From: Catenulispora acidiphila DSM 44928
Lineage (GTDB): Bacteria; Actinomycetota; Actinomycetes; Streptomycetales; Catenulisporaceae
Length of the DNA: 64,000 nucleotides
Assembly (NCBI RefSeq): GCF_000024025.1
Contig: NC_013131.1
Span: 1,612,001-1,676,000 of the forward strand
Direction: 5' to 3'
A program made the translations under genes and the position numbers. The notes under the pieces were generated by a model that was not told the DNA's origin, did not search any database, and worked only from the letters and a program-made list of their open reading frames with translations. The stretch's first letter is position 1; every line of letters begins with the position of its first letter. Positions 28,670 to 37,186 of the stretch are shown here, piece after piece.

Positions 28670-29512
28670 ATGACCTCTCCTTCCCGTGTCCTCGTCATCG
28701 GCATCGACGGGGTGCGTCTCGACGTGCTCCGCAGCGTGGCGACGCCGCATATCGACGCGGTCGCCGCCGAGGGCTTCCTGGCGCCGGTGCGGATCGACGA
28801 CGCGACGCCGACCTGGTCCGGTCCGTGTTGGGCGACGATCGCGACCGGGGTCTCGGCGGCGAAGCACGGGATCATGCACAACGTCTTCACCGGGCACCGG
28901 CTCACGGAGTATCCGGACTTCCTGACGCTGGCCTCGCTCGCGGGGAAGCGGACGTACCTGTCGGTCGGGAGCTGGGAGCCGCTGGCGACGGCGGCGTGCG
29001 GGGGACCGTTGTTCGCGGCGCCGGACCGGGTGACGTTCACGTCCTACGGGCTGGACTGCGAGCGCGGGGACGAGGCGGCGACGGTCGACGCCGAGCGGGA
29101 GATGCTGGCGGCGGACTACGACGTGGCGTTCGTGTATCTGGGGGACGTCGACGAGACCGGGCACGAGCTCGGGGTCGGCGCCGAGTACCGCGCGGCGGTG
29201 GAGCGTGCCGACGCGCGGGTCGGACGGCTGGTGGCGACGGTGCGGGCGCGCGCGGCGTACGCCGCGGAACGGTGGACGGTGATCGTGGTGACGGACCACG
29301 GTCACGTCGACGAGGGCGGCCACGGCGGCGACAGCGATCTGGAGCGCACGGCGTGGATCGCCGCCAGCGGGCCGGGGATCGCGGCGGGCGCGGAGATGGG
29401 GACGCTGCGGCATGTGGACGTCGCGGCGCATGTGTATGAGGCGGTCGGGCTGAGCGAGGCGATGGCGGGGCTTCCTTTGGAGGGGAAGCCTTTTGGGGCG
29501 GTCTCGGTCTGA
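28670..29512 (+). CDS. Alkaline-phosphatase-superfamily phosphodiesterase/pyrophosphatase
   Basis: The 280-residue product has the binuclear metal site of nucleotide pyrophosphatase/phosphodiesterases: 'VLVIGIDGVRLDVL' (Asp), 'TPTWSGPCWATIATG' (nucleophilic Thr), 'VYLGDVDETGHELG' (Asp/His) and 'VVTDHGHVDEGGHGG' (Asp-His, His). It has no signal peptide and so acts inside the cell. The ATG at 28670 begins just before the first metal motif as the fold requires. It likely forms a unit with the MFS gene and ends 6 bases from the converging RNase Z gene. Confidence 0.85.
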   Translation: MTSPSRVLVIGIDGVRLDVLRSVATPHIDAVAAEGFLAPVRIDDATPTWSGPCWATIATGVSAAKHGIMHNVFTGHRLTEYPDFLTLASLAGKRTYLSVGSWEPLATAACGGPLFAAPDRVTFTSYGLDCERGDEAATVDAEREMLAADYDVAFVYLGDVDETGHELGVGAEYRAAVERADARVGRLVATVRARAAYAAERWTVIVVTDHGHVDEGGHGGDSDLERTAWIAASGPGIAAGAEMGTLRHVDVAAHVYEAVGLSEAMAGLPLEGKPFGAVSV

Positions 29513-29518
29513 GGTGGG

Positions 29519-30511
29519 TCAGGGAGCTTTCTTCGTGCTCTGATTCTTCTCTCTCGCTCCCGCTTCCAACGCCTCTGCTTCCTTCACGTCTGCTTCCTTC
29601 GCCTCCGCTCGCTTCGGGAAGGGGATCCGCATCAGGTCTTCGGCGATGTGGATCGGGCCGCTGAACTCCTCGGCGGCCTGGGCGAGGTAGCGCGCCGGGG
29701 CTTCGTCGACCGGGTAGCGCTGCGAGAAATGGGTCAGCACCAGCTCGCGGACGCCGGCGTCGGCGGCCAGGCGCGCGGCCTGGCGGGCGGTGAGGTGGCC
29801 GAACTGGCCGGCCTGTTCTTCCTCGGAGTCCAGGAAGGTCGCCTCGACGACGAGGAGATCGACCCCGGCGGCGAGCTGCTCGGCGCCGGGGCAGCGGCGA
29901 GTGTCCATCAGGAAGGCGAAGCTCTGGCCGGGGCGGGGGACGCTGACGTCCTCGAGCCGGACGTCGCCGAGGCGGCCCTCGGCGCGCAGACGGGAGATGT
30001 CCGGACCCTTGATGCACGCCGCGGCGAGCTTGCGGGGCAGCATCCTGACGCCGTCGGCCTCGTCGAGGCGGTAGCCCTGGCAGGGCATGCCGTGGTCGAG
30101 CGGGGCGACGGTGAGGGTCAGGCCGCCGTCGAGGGGGTAGGAGCGCACGCCGCACGCGGGCTGCGTGGCGATCTTCGCGCGGGCGTGGTGCGGCGTGGCG
30201 AAGCGGAGGCGCTCGAAGTACTCCTCGTGCTCGCCGGGGAAGTGGCAGACCACTTCGTGCGGGACGTCGTCCAGCGACATGCGCTGGAGGATGCCGGGCA
30301 GGCCCAGCGCGTGGTCGCCGTGGAAGTGCGTGACGCACAGCCGGGTGATCTCGCTGACCGACAGCCCGGCGAACTGCATCTGACGCTGCGCGCCCTCGCC
30401 CGGATCGAACAGGAAGCCCTGCTCGTCGAAGCGGAGGAAGTAGGCGTTGTGCGCGCGATAGCGCGTCGGGACCTGCGAGGCGGTACCCAGGATGACCAGC
30501 TCGCGCATCAT
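29519..30511 (-). CDS. rnz: Ribonuclease Z
   Basis: The 330-residue metallo-beta-lactamase-fold endonuclease matures tRNA 3' ends. The zinc motif is 'VTHFHGDHALGLPG', with later ligands in 'PLDHGMPCQGYRL', 'LVVEATFLDSEEE' and 'ELVLTHFSQRY'. The start 'ELVILGTASQVPT' is typical. The last ~30 residues are a charged Lys/Glu/Ala tail ('AEAKEADVKEAEALEAG') beyond the normal RNase Z end, encoded by short imperfect repeats. The ATG overlaps the TetR stop by four bases. That coupling is uncommon for rnz. Confidence 0.92.
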   Translation of the reverse strand: MMRELVILGTASQVPTRYRAHNAYFLRFDEQGFLFDPGEGAQRQMQFAGLSVSEITRLCVTHFHGDHALGLPGILQRMSLDDVPHEVVCHFPGEHEEYFERLRFATPHHARAKIATQPACGVRSYPLDGGLTLTVAPLDHGMPCQGYRLDEADGVRMLPRKLAAACIKGPDISRLRAEGRLGDVRLEDVSVPRPGQSFAFLMDTRRCPGAEQLAAGVDLLVVEATFLDSEEEQAGQFGHLTARQAARLAADAGVRELVLTHFSQRYPVDEAPARYLAQAAEEFSGPIHIAEDLMRIPFPKRAEAKEADVKEAEALEAGAREKNQSTKKAP

Positions 30512-31101
30512 CGGCGGGCCTCCGCTTCAGCGCCGGCGCGGATGCGCTCCCAGGCCCAGCCGTCGCCGAGCAGGTGGCTGACCAGGCTCGCGTCCAGCAG
30601 CGCCAAGACGGTGTAGGCGCGGAACTCGGGGTCGTGGTCCTCGGCGAAGAGCATCGTCAGATGAGTCTTCCAGAACTGATACACGCCCAGCCGATAGCGC
30701 GCACCGGGCGCGGCGGTCTCCGAGACGAGCAGCAGATCCAGGTGCGCCTGCAGGTAGTCGAGATACGCGCGCACGAACGCCACCCGGCGCTCAGCCCGCG
30801 TCCCATCCGGCCCGAGCGGAGCCGGACCGGAGATCATCGCGAGCTGCAGCTCCTTCTCCTTGTCGTCCAACAACGCGGCGACCAGCCCACTCTTGTCCCG
30901 AAAGCGCCGATAGACGGTCCCCTTACCGACCCCCGCCTCCTGCGCCACCGCATCGGTAGTCAGCGCCTCAACGCCGCCATGCGTGTACAGCCGCCACGCC
31001 GCCTGCAGCACCAACGCCCGATTCCGAGCAGCATCAGCCCGCTCCCGCGGCGGATCACCGACGAGCGGCAGGGGCAGCGCAGGGCGCGACGGCTCGGGCA
31101 T
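30508..31101 (-). CDS. TetR-family transcriptional regulator
   Basis: The 197-residue product has an N-terminal HTH at about residues 25-70 ('ARNRALVLQAAWRLYTHGGVEALTTDAVAQEAGVGKGTVYRRF') and an all-helical ligand domain of the type found with 'FRDKSGLVAALLDDKE'. It is divergent from the rhodanese gene; two identical-core palindromes lie between them. TAGAAT on the minus strand (31113-31108) would place transcription start at or near the ATG, so the mRNA may be leaderless. It is coupled to rnz. Confidence 0.9.
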   Translation of the reverse strand: MPEPSRPALPLPLVGDPPRERADAARNRALVLQAAWRLYTHGGVEALTTDAVAQEAGVGKGTVYRRFRDKSGLVAALLDDKEKELQLAMISGPAPLGPDGTRAERRVAFVRAYLDYLQAHLDLLLVSETAAPGARYRLGVYQFWKTHLTMLFAEDHDPEFRAYTVLALLDASLVSHLLGDGWAWERIRAGAEAEARR

Positions 31102-31119
31102 GAATCCATTCTAGACAAA

Positions 31120-31166
31120 CGGACCCCAGTCCGCATACTCTCATCACGTAAGCGGACCTCAGTCCG
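31120..31166. promoter_or_regulatory. Twin TetR operators between tetR and the rhodanese gene
   Basis: CGGAC-CCCA-GTCCG (31120-31133) and CGGAC-CTCA-GTCCG (31153-31166) are two 14-bp sites with perfect 5-bp arms that differ at one base. Their centres are 33 bp apart, about three helical turns, so two dimers would bind the same face. The first overlaps the tetR promoter and the second lies upstream of the rhodanese ribosome site, which predicts repression in both directions. Confidence 0.8.
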
Positions 31167-31192
31167 GATAGCTCAACCCAGGAGGCACACCC

Positions 31193-31531
31193 ATGACCAC
31201 CCTCATCACCCGCGACGAACTCCAGGCCGCAATATCCGCCGGCCACGTAACCCTCCTCGACGCCCTCGCCGGCACCTACTGGCAGAAGCAGCACCTCCCC
31301 GGCGCCATCCCCCTGCACGCCGACCACGTGGAGCAGGTCTACCGCGAGCTGCTGCCCGACCGAAACGCCCTGATAGTGACCTACTGCACCAACCCCGCCT
31401 GCCAGAACAGCCAGCAAGTCGCCACCAAGCTGGAGACCCTGGGCTACACGAACGTGCGCAAGTACCGCGAGGGGATCGAGGACTGGGCCGCGGCAGGGCT
31501 GCCGTTGGAGTCGGGAGATGGAGAGGGCTGA
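31193..31531 (+). CDS. Rhodanese-like protein
   Basis: A single 112-residue rhodanese domain. The active-site Cys is in 'VTYCTNPACQNS', with a longer active loop than classical CRxGxR. 'HLPGAIPLHADHV' and 'KYREGIEDWAAAGLPLE' are the flanking family motifs. Such small proteins carry sulfane sulfur or handle thiosulfate, persulfide or thiol-redox chemistry in the cytosol. GGAGG lies 7 bases before the ATG. Twin operators upstream put it under the adjacent TetR protein, so the regulator may respond to a thiol-reactive or electrophilic signal; that last point is inference. Confidence 0.88.
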   Translation: MTTLITRDELQAAISAGHVTLLDALAGTYWQKQHLPGAIPLHADHVEQVYRELLPDRNALIVTYCTNPACQNSQQVATKLETLGYTNVRKYREGIEDWAAAGLPLESGDGEG

Positions 31532-31714
31532 AGGCGGGGGAGCTAGCGGCGCGAGGGAACAAGGTCGGCGAGTAGCAGGGGCGAGCGCCGGTCCGAACGC
31601 CGCAATGTGATGCGTCGCGGGTGAGTGCGGCGATGGGGTTGCCGTGGCGCGGCCGGACTGCGGTGCGGGGGAACGTCGAGCTGGCTACCGCGATTTGATG
31701 CGCTCACGAATCTT

Positions 31715-31950
31715 GGTGCACTCATGAATTATGTGGGGGCGGAGTCGCGTGGGGCGGTGCGGTTGGTTTGTGGTTTGAGAAGCTTTTTACGGCTTCGCGC
31801 GGGTGTTGATGGCCTCGCAGGGGGCGCAGTTCGGTGGTGGGCGGCTGGTCTGCGCTGGCGGCCGGCGGTGGTGGCGGGACACGACCGCGCGCCGGTCCGA
31901 GTCACTGCGCATGCGTTGGGGTCGGCGGGTGGCGGCCGCGTTTGAGGGGC
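31715..31950 (+). repeat. Inverted repeat, left copy
   Basis: This copy matches the reverse complement of 32233-32425. Shared words include GGTGCGGTTGGTT, GAAGCTTT, CGGCGGT, GACACGACC, GTCGG/CGGTCCGAGTCACTGCGCA and GCGTTG. It is diverged by substitutions and length changes. In one frame both copies read a common C-terminal peptide ending VRVTAHAL then RV and a stop, which hints at a once-coding origin. Confidence 0.7.
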
Positions 31951-32232
31951 ACCGAGACACAACCCCGTATGGTGTGAAGGATCCACCGGCGTGGGTGGCA
32001 GGCTGCTGCTTCACCTGCTCGCCGACACCTTTGAGAAAGGCAGTTGTGCCTTTTGCTGGCATCGCGCCGGAACTAGCTGACTCCGCGAGGCCGCAATGAT
32101 TCCGTTTACGGCGACGACAGCGATGAGGAATCCGGGGCAAAGGCGACCAACACTCGAACCGCCACCGCCCAACCCGGCCCGACCCCCGTTGCCGAGGCCC
32201 CCGCCGGAGCCCGGGTTTTGATCTAAGGCGCC

Positions 32233-32425
32233 CCTCATACGCGGCTGCGACCCGCCAGCCTCAACGCGTGCGCAGTGACTCGGACCGACGCGTGGTCGTG
32301 TCGCTCCACTACCGCCGGTCGCCGACGCAACCCAGCTCCGCTCAAAGCTTCTAAAAGCCCACCAACCAACCGCACCAGCCCACGCCCCGCCACCCATGCA
32401 TAAGTCATGAGCGCCCGAGGCGCGG
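32233..32425 (-). repeat. Inverted repeat, right copy
   Basis: On the minus strand this copy aligns with 31715-31950 from a shared 'GCTCATGA.TTATG' start to a shared 'GAGGGGC' end. The intervening ~280 bases are unique and end in a Pro-rich run. No target-site duplication or transposase is visible, so assignment to a mobile element is unproven. Confidence 0.7.
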
Positions 32426-32599
32426 GGAGCATCTGGTTACGAAGCACGACGCGGGTCCCGATCCCGCGCCCCACGCCGCCAGGACGCTGCTCGCGGCGCG
32501 GCGGGGGTTCGACGGCTTATTGGTTGACGCGGATCGCCGCGTCGCGTCGGCGCAACGTCCCCGGCGGCGCGCCGCACGTGCCGCCGAGGACACCGTCCG

Positions 32600-34027
32600 C
32601 TAGGTGCGCGGGCGGTCGAGCTCGACGTTCTCGAGGACGCCGAGCGCGTCGGGGACCAGGATGGCGGCCGAGTAGTAGGCGCTGACGAGGTAGCTGATGA
32701 TGGCCTTGTCGTCGATGTTCATGAAGCGGACGTTGAGGCTGGGTTCGTACTCGTCGGGGAGGCCGGTCTGGTGCAGGCCCACCACGCCCTGTTCGTCCTC
32801 GCCGGTGCGCATGGCGAGGATGGAGGTGGTGTGGCCGTCGGTGATGGGGATCTTCGAGCAGGGGTAGATCGGGACGTCGCGCCAGGCGAAGACGCGGTTG
32901 CCGTCGACGGTGCCGGAGGTCGGGTAGACGCCGCGCTTGGTGCACTCGCGGCCGAAGGCGGCGATGGCTTTGGGGTGCGCGAGGAAGAACTTGGTGGAGC
33001 GGCGCATCGACAGGAGCTCGTCCATGTCGTCGGGGGTCGGCGGGCCGCTGTGGGTGTGGATGCGCTGCTCGTTCGCGGCGTTGGCCAGTAAGCCGAACTG
33101 GCCGTTGTTCACCAGCTCGTATTCCTGGCGCTCCTTGAGGGCCTCGACGGTCAGGCGCAGCTGCTGCTCGGTCTGGTTCATCGGGTCGTTGTAGAGGTCT
33201 GCGACGCGGGAGTGGACGCGCAGCACGGTCTGCGCGACCGAGAGCTGGTACTCGCGCGGGCTCAGCTCGTAGTCGACGAAGGTGCCGGGCAGGTCCGCCT
33301 CGCCCTCGTGTCCGGCGGCCAGGGAGATCTCCGCCTCGCCCTTCTTGTTCGTCGGCTTGTCGCGCTGGGCCGCGTGCGAGGCGACCTGCGTGCGCAGCGT
33401 CTCCGAGCGGTCCAGCAGTTCCTGGAACGCGCTCAGGGGGAGCGCGAGCAGGACGCCGGAGGTGGTGGCGCGGGCTCCGTAGCCCCACGGCACGGAATCC
33501 ACCACGCCGCCGGCGACCGCCTCGTCGCCGAGGTGGTCGCCGCCGGCCAGTGAGCCGACGATTGTGGTCTCGCCGTACTTGCTCGTGCCGACCTTGGCGA
33601 CCTTGCCGTGTCCGACCACCAGGATCTCGGTCACCGGCTGCCCGGCCTCGGCCAGCTGCTCGCCGGCGGCGAAGCGGCGCGGGGTGAAGCGGCCGGCGAG
33701 CTCGGTCAGCAGCGCCTCGTCGTCCAGGCCGCGCAGGATCGGCAGTTCGGTCAGTGTCGGTGCCAGGACCCTGATGTCCTCGCCCGACTGGTCGAAGGCG
33801 ATCCGGCCGCGTCCCACCGCGTGCGTCAGACGCCGGTTCACCCGGTAGGTGCCGCCGGAGACCTGCACGAAGGGGAGTTTGCGGAGCAGCCACCGGGAGG
33901 TGATGCCCTGCATCTGCGGAACGGTCTTGGTGGTCGTCGCCAGGTTGCGCGCGGCGGCCGTGCTGAGGCTGAGCTGGCTGTCCGGGCTGTCCTGGACGAG
34001 GTCCTGCGGCATGGGATCGGTCGGCAT
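32600..34027 (-). CDS. Family 2B encapsulin nanocompartment shell protein with cyclic-nucleotide-binding-like insertion
   Basis: The 475-residue product has the N-terminal arm of family 2 encapsulins ('[48 protein letters not shown]'). A Crp/cNMP-binding-like beta-barrel is inserted at about residues 85-215 ('[33 protein letters not shown]'). The rest is HK97-type shell fold ('[41 protein letters not shown]' to '[26 protein letters not shown]'). Such genes are often mislabelled Crp/Fnr regulators, but there is no DNA-binding HTH. Known 2B shells enclose terpene cyclases or polyprenyl transferases; no such cargo gene is next to this one. The ATG at 34027 is tentative: GGAGG abuts it, and a TTG at 34063 is possible. 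Confidence 0.88.
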   Translation of the reverse strand: MPTDPMPQDLVQDSPDSQLSLSTAAARNLATTTKTVPQMQGITSRWLLRKLPFVQVSGGTYRVNRRLTHAVGRGRIAFDQSGEDIRVLAPTLTELPILRGLDDEALLTELAGRFTPRRFAAGEQLAEAGQPVTEILVVGHGKVAKVGTSKYGETTIVGSLAGGDHLGDEAVAGGVVDSVPWGYGARATTSGVLLALPLSAFQELLDRSETLRTQVASHAAQRDKPTNKKGEAEISLAAGHEGEADLPGTFVDYELSPREYQLSVAQTVLRVHSRVADLYNDPMNQTEQQLRLTVEALKERQEYELVNNGQFGLLANAANEQRIHTHSGPPTPDDMDELLSMRRSTKFFLAHPKAIAAFGRECTKRGVYPTSGTVDGNRVFAWRDVPIYPCSKIPITDGHTTSILAMRTGEDEQGVVGLHQTGLPDEYEPSLNVRFMNIDDKAIISYLVSAYYSAAILVPDALGVLENVELDRPRT

Positions 34028-34116
34028 GCCTCCACGTAACCAACGGGGCTCTCGAGTCGGCAATATGCGGCTTTGGTACTTCGTTACTTCGAGTGATAAG
34101 CCCTGCGCGGGATTGA

Positions 34117-34174
34117 CGCGGCGTCCCGGCGCCTCGCACTCCTTGTGAGAGTACTGATTCGCCGGGACGCCGCG
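34117..34174. terminator. Long hairpin downstream of the chitinase gene
   Basis: A 15-bp perfect stem (34117-34131 with 34160-34174) encloses a 28-base loop that contains its own 7-bp stem with one mismatch. It lies 20 bases after the chitinase stop on the minus strand and upstream of the encapsulin gene. It should end the chitinase transcript and insulate the encapsulin promoter. Confidence 0.7.
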
Positions 34175-34193
34175 CGGTGCTAGGGGGAAGCGG

Positions 34194-35987
34194 CTAGGAA
34201 ATGGCGAAGTCGTCCGCGTAGACGTCGCCCTGGCTGTACCAGCCGTGGACGAACACCGTCACGTTCCCGGTGGCGTCGGTGGTGAACGGCACCGAGAGCT
34301 TGGTGTAGCCCGCCGCCGAGGTCCACGCGCTGGCGCTGGCTCCGCCGCTGACGCCGACGAAGGCGTAGTTGCCCTGGACGTACGCGGTGAGCGTGTAGGC
34401 GTGGTTCGGCGTCAGGCCGGTCACCGCCTGGTCGCACTCGCCGGTCGCGCCCGCGGTCGGCGAGATCTTCGCCGCGTGCGAGCCGGCGTGGACCGGGCTG
34501 GCGACCACCGAGTCAGTGCTCTGACACGTCCACGGGGACAGCGACCCGGTCTCGAAGCCGCCGTTGACGACCGCGCCGCCGCCTCCGCCGCCCTGGCCGG
34601 TGACGGTCAGGGTGAAGGTGGCGCTGTGGCTTCCTGAGGCCGCAGAGCCGTTGACGGTGATCTGGTACGTCCCGGGCGGGGTCGTCGCCGCCGTGGCCAC
34701 GGTCAGCGTCGAGGTGCCGCCGGCCGTCACCGAGGTCGGGCTCAGGCTCGCGGTGGCGCCGGAGGGCGCGCCGCTGGCCGTGAGCGAGATGGACTGCGCG
34801 CTGCCGTTGGTGACGGCGGTGGACACCGTCGCCTTGGCGGTCCCGCCCTGAGCCAGCGAGGCCGACGTCGGCGAGACGCCCACGGAGAAGTCGTTCGTCG
34901 GCGGCGGCGGGGTGGTGCCGCCGCTGGTGAACGGCTCGAAGGTGTTGCTGAAGTACCACATGCCCTGCGCGATCCCCGAGCAGCTGTCCGAGCCCCCGGT
35001 GCCGACGCAGCCGCCGTTGTCCCGCTGCAGCGCCCAGAACGAGATCTCGGCGATGCCCTGGGCGTTGGCCCAGCTCAGCACCGGCGCCGCGTCCGCGGTC
35101 TGGAACGTCTCGGCCGCGCCGTAGTCGTCGATGCCGGGCATCTCGGTGACGCCGACCATGCCCCACAGCTGCGCGGCGGTCTTCGTCGGGTAGAGCGTGG
35201 CGAGCTGCTTCTCAAGACCGGTGGCGGCGGTCTTGGTGTCGTTCGCCATCTGGTGCGTCGCGCCGTCGTAGTAGTCGAACGTCATGATGTTGACGACGTC
35301 GACGCGCGCGTTGTTCGTGACCGCGTTCTGTAGAACCTTCAGACCCGAGCCGGCCAGGCCGCTCGTCGTGGTCGGCAAGGTGTAGGTGAACTGGACGGTG
35401 CGGCCGTTCGCCGCGGCCCAGTCCTCGACCATCTTGATGGCCTTGTTGCGCCGGTCGATGCCGGCGGTGTTGGTCAGCGAGTTGTCCTCGGTGTCCAGGT
35501 CGAGCCGGGTGACGTTGTACGTCGTGATGACGTTCTCGTACGCCGCGGCGATCGAGCTCACATTCGTGCAGCTGTCGGCGATCTCGGTGCCGCCGTTGTC
35601 GGCGGCGTACCCGCCGAAGGACGGGATCACGTCGCCGCCGCCGGCCCGGATGGTGGAGATGGCCGAACCATAGGTGGACGAAGAGATCGGCGTCGAGGTG
35701 TCGCCGTCCCAGTCGACCGTGCACGAACCCTTGCTGGCGGTCTGGATGAACGCCATCGTCAGGTATTTCGCGCCGGACGCCTGGCTCAGCGCGGCGGGGT
35801 CGTCGCCGTTGTAGGCCTCGAAGTAGGGCGCGAAGACGTGCGCCGGGATAGGGGTGCCGGTCGACGCGGCGGGCGCCGCCGTGGCGGCGTGGCCCGCGGC
35901 ACTCGACGCCAGGAGGGCGCCGGTGCTCGCGGCCAGCGTCGCCGCGGCGGTCGCGAGCACGCGGAGATGACGGCCTGTCCGTTTCAT
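34194..35987 (-). CDS. Secreted GH18 chitinase with C-terminal accessory domains
   Basis: The 597-residue product has a Sec signal peptide (residues ~1-35, '[10 protein letters not shown]'-like end) and a GH18 barrel at about 45-360. The catalytic DxDxE is in '[11 protein letters not shown]', and '[12 protein letters not shown]' and '[11 protein letters not shown]' are further barrel motifs. A Pro/Thr linker, an Ig/FN3-like domain (about 375-465) and a carbohydrate-binding-like beta-sandwich ('[14 protein letters not shown]', about 475-597) follow. It degrades chitin outside the cell. The ATG at 35987 has GGGAG upstream. A DasR-like site about 90 bases upstream predicts control by GlcNAc. Confidence 0.9.
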   Translation of the reverse strand: MKRTGRHLRVLATAAATLAASTGALLASSAAGHAATAAPAASTGTPIPAHVFAPYFEAYNGDDPAALSQASGAKYLTMAFIQTASKGSCTVDWDGDTSTPISSSTYGSAISTIRAGGGDVIPSFGGYAADNGGTEIADSCTNVSSIAAAYENVITTYNVTRLDLDTEDNSLTNTAGIDRRNKAIKMVEDWAAANGRTVQFTYTLPTTTSGLAGSGLKVLQNAVTNNARVDVVNIMTFDYYDGATHQMANDTKTAATGLEKQLATLYPTKTAAQLWGMVGVTEMPGIDDYGAAETFQTADAAPVLSWANAQGIAEISFWALQRDNGGCVGTGGSDSCSGIAQGMWYFSNTFEPFTSGGTTPPPPTNDFSVGVSPTSASLAQGGTAKATVSTAVTNGSAQSISLTASGAPSGATASLSPTSVTAGGTSTLTVATAATTPPGTYQITVNGSAASGSHSATFTLTVTGQGGGGGGAVVNGGFETGSLSPWTCQSTDSVVASPVHAGSHAAKISPTAGATGECDQAVTGLTPNHAYTLTAYVQGNYAFVGVSGGASASAWTSAAGYTKLSVPFTTDATGNVTVFVHGWYSQGDVYADDFAIS

Positions 35988-36072
35988 GATGCTCCCAGTG
36001 GCAGGGCGTTGATCAGGACTGGATCTGTATCGAACCAAAGAGCTCGAAGAGGCGGCCGCCCTGGAGCACATC

Positions 36073-36093
36073 ATTGGACTAGACCAGAGGTCT
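36073..36093. promoter_or_regulatory. DasR-like operator (dre) upstream of the chitinase gene
   Basis: On the minus strand, CTGGTCTAGTCCA (36087-36075) matches the streptomycete DasR core CTGGTCTAGACCA at 12 of 13 positions. It overlaps AGACC-AGA-GGTCT (36081-36093), a second perfect inverted repeat. Location about 90 bases upstream of the chitinase start fits repression relieved by glucosamine phosphates. Confidence 0.65.
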
Positions 36094-36223
36094 GTCAAGG
36101 TTCCTAACAATTCGGTTTGCCGCAACCTGCGGCGCAACGTTTTTCCTTGCCTGACCGGTGTCCGTAATTGCACCGAAAACACCGAAAGAGATAGACAGGG
36201 CCCTGTATTGCATTTGTCTGTTT

Positions 36224-37186
36224 CTACAGCGAGCGCAGCGCGTCCACGGCGAGGCGGGCCGCGGTCCCGATGACGGCGTCGGCGGCCGGCAGGACCGCGG
36301 CGGTCGAGGCGGCGCGGGTGAAGACGGCGACGGCGTAGCGGCCGCCGTCGGGATACTCCACGACGCCGGCCTCGTGGCGCAGGGTCGGCAGAGTGGCGGT
36401 CTTGCCGCTGACCCGGACGTCGTCGAATGGGAAGCCTGAGGACATGCGGTGCGTCCAGGCCTGCCCGCCGAGCACCGCGCGCAGTTCCTCGCCGAGATCG
36501 CCGGTGCAGACCTCGTCGCGCCACACGGCGGCGAACAGCTCGGCCATCTGGCGCGGCGTGGAACGGTTGGTCTGCGTCGGACTCAGGACGCTGACATCGG
36601 CGAGCGCTGCGGGATCGGCGAGGTTCGGGTGCGCCCGGAGTGCGTCCCGGATGTCGGCCATCGAGTGGACGGCGACCGTGTCGGAGAGTCCCAGCTCGGC
36701 CATGGTGCGGTTGACGGTGGCGAAGCCGACCTCGCGCCACAGGATGTCGGCGGCGGCGTTGTCGCTGACGGCGACGACGAGCGTCGCGAGGTCGCGCAGC
36801 GAGAGCCGGACGGCGTCGCGCATCACGGCGATGCCGGACAGCCCCGGGGTGCGCTCGGCGGCGGTGATGTCGATCTGGCGCGTACGGTCGAGCCGGCCCG
36901 CGGCGGCTTCGCGGTAGAAGGCCGCCAGCAGGCAGACCTTGTGCAGGCTGCTGGTCGCGGCGAGCTGGGTGGCGGCGACCGAGACCGAGGCTCCGGTGTC
37001 GATGTCGAGGGCGTGCAGCTGTCCGGTGACGCCGGCGTCGGCGAAGGCGGCGGTGATGCGCGCCGAAGCACGCCGGGTGACAGCGGGTCCGGCAACAGCG
37101 TGTCCGGCAGTGGTTTGCCCCATAGCGATTTGCACAGTGGAGCCGTCTCCCAGCGGAGCGTTGGACGGCGAAGCGGCTTCCCTCAC
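36224..37186 (-). CDS. Class A beta-lactamase-like serine hydrolase
   Basis: The 320-residue product shows the penicillin-recognising motifs Ser80-x-x-Lys83 in 'ATSSLHKVC', Ser141-Asp-Asn143 in 'VAVSDNAAAD', and 'VSGKTATLP' near residue 265, where KTA replaces KTG. I cannot find the ExxLN omega-loop motif that supplies the deacylating Glu in true class A enzymes, and there is no clear signal peptide. It may therefore be a beta-lactamase-related hydrolase and not a resistance enzyme. The GTG at 37186 overlaps the LysR stop by four bases (GTGA) and has GGAG 8 bases upstream; an ATG at 37120 is possible. Confidence 0.75.
   Translation of the reverse strand: MREAASPSNAPLGDGSTVQIAMGQTTAGHAVAGPAVTRRASARITAAFADAGVTGQLHALDIDTGASVSVAATQLAATSSLHKVCLLAAFYREAAAGRLDRTRQIDITAAERTPGLSGIAVMRDAVRLSLRDLATLVVAVSDNAAADILWREVGFATVNRTMAELGLSDTVAVHSMADIRDALRAHPNLADPAALADVSVLSPTQTNRSTPRQMAELFAAVWRDEVCTGDLGEELRAVLGGQAWTHRMSSGFPFDDVRVSGKTATLPTLRHEAGVVEYPDGGRYAVAVFTRAASTAAVLPAADAVIGTAARLAVDALRSL

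Larger units (their letters stand above)
31532..32599. other. Gene-poor stretch containing a diverged inverted repeat
   Basis: I find no convincing gene in about 1.07 kb. Short open frames of roughly 80-120 codons occur but have Arg/Ala/Gly-rich, shadow-like composition. The notable content is a pair of related sequences in opposite orientation (31715-31950 and 32233-32425), described separately. GC content dips locally around 31720-31790 and 32030-32110. Confidence 0.55.

Noticed and set aside
31625-31945. Small gene of about 106 codons
   Set aside because: Composition is Arg/Gly/Ala/Trp-rich like a shadow frame, there is no ribosome site, and the related right copy does not keep the full frame.
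31532-32599. Insertion sequence or transposon
   Set aside because: The inverted arms are diverged, no transposase frame lies between them, and no target-site duplication is visible.
32600-34027. Crp/Fnr-type transcription factor
   Set aside because: The cNMP-like barrel is an insertion in an HK97-type shell protein and no DNA-binding HTH follows it.
36224-37186. Confident beta-lactam resistance gene
   Set aside because: The omega-loop Glu motif and an export signal are not found, so only a beta-lactamase-like call is supported.
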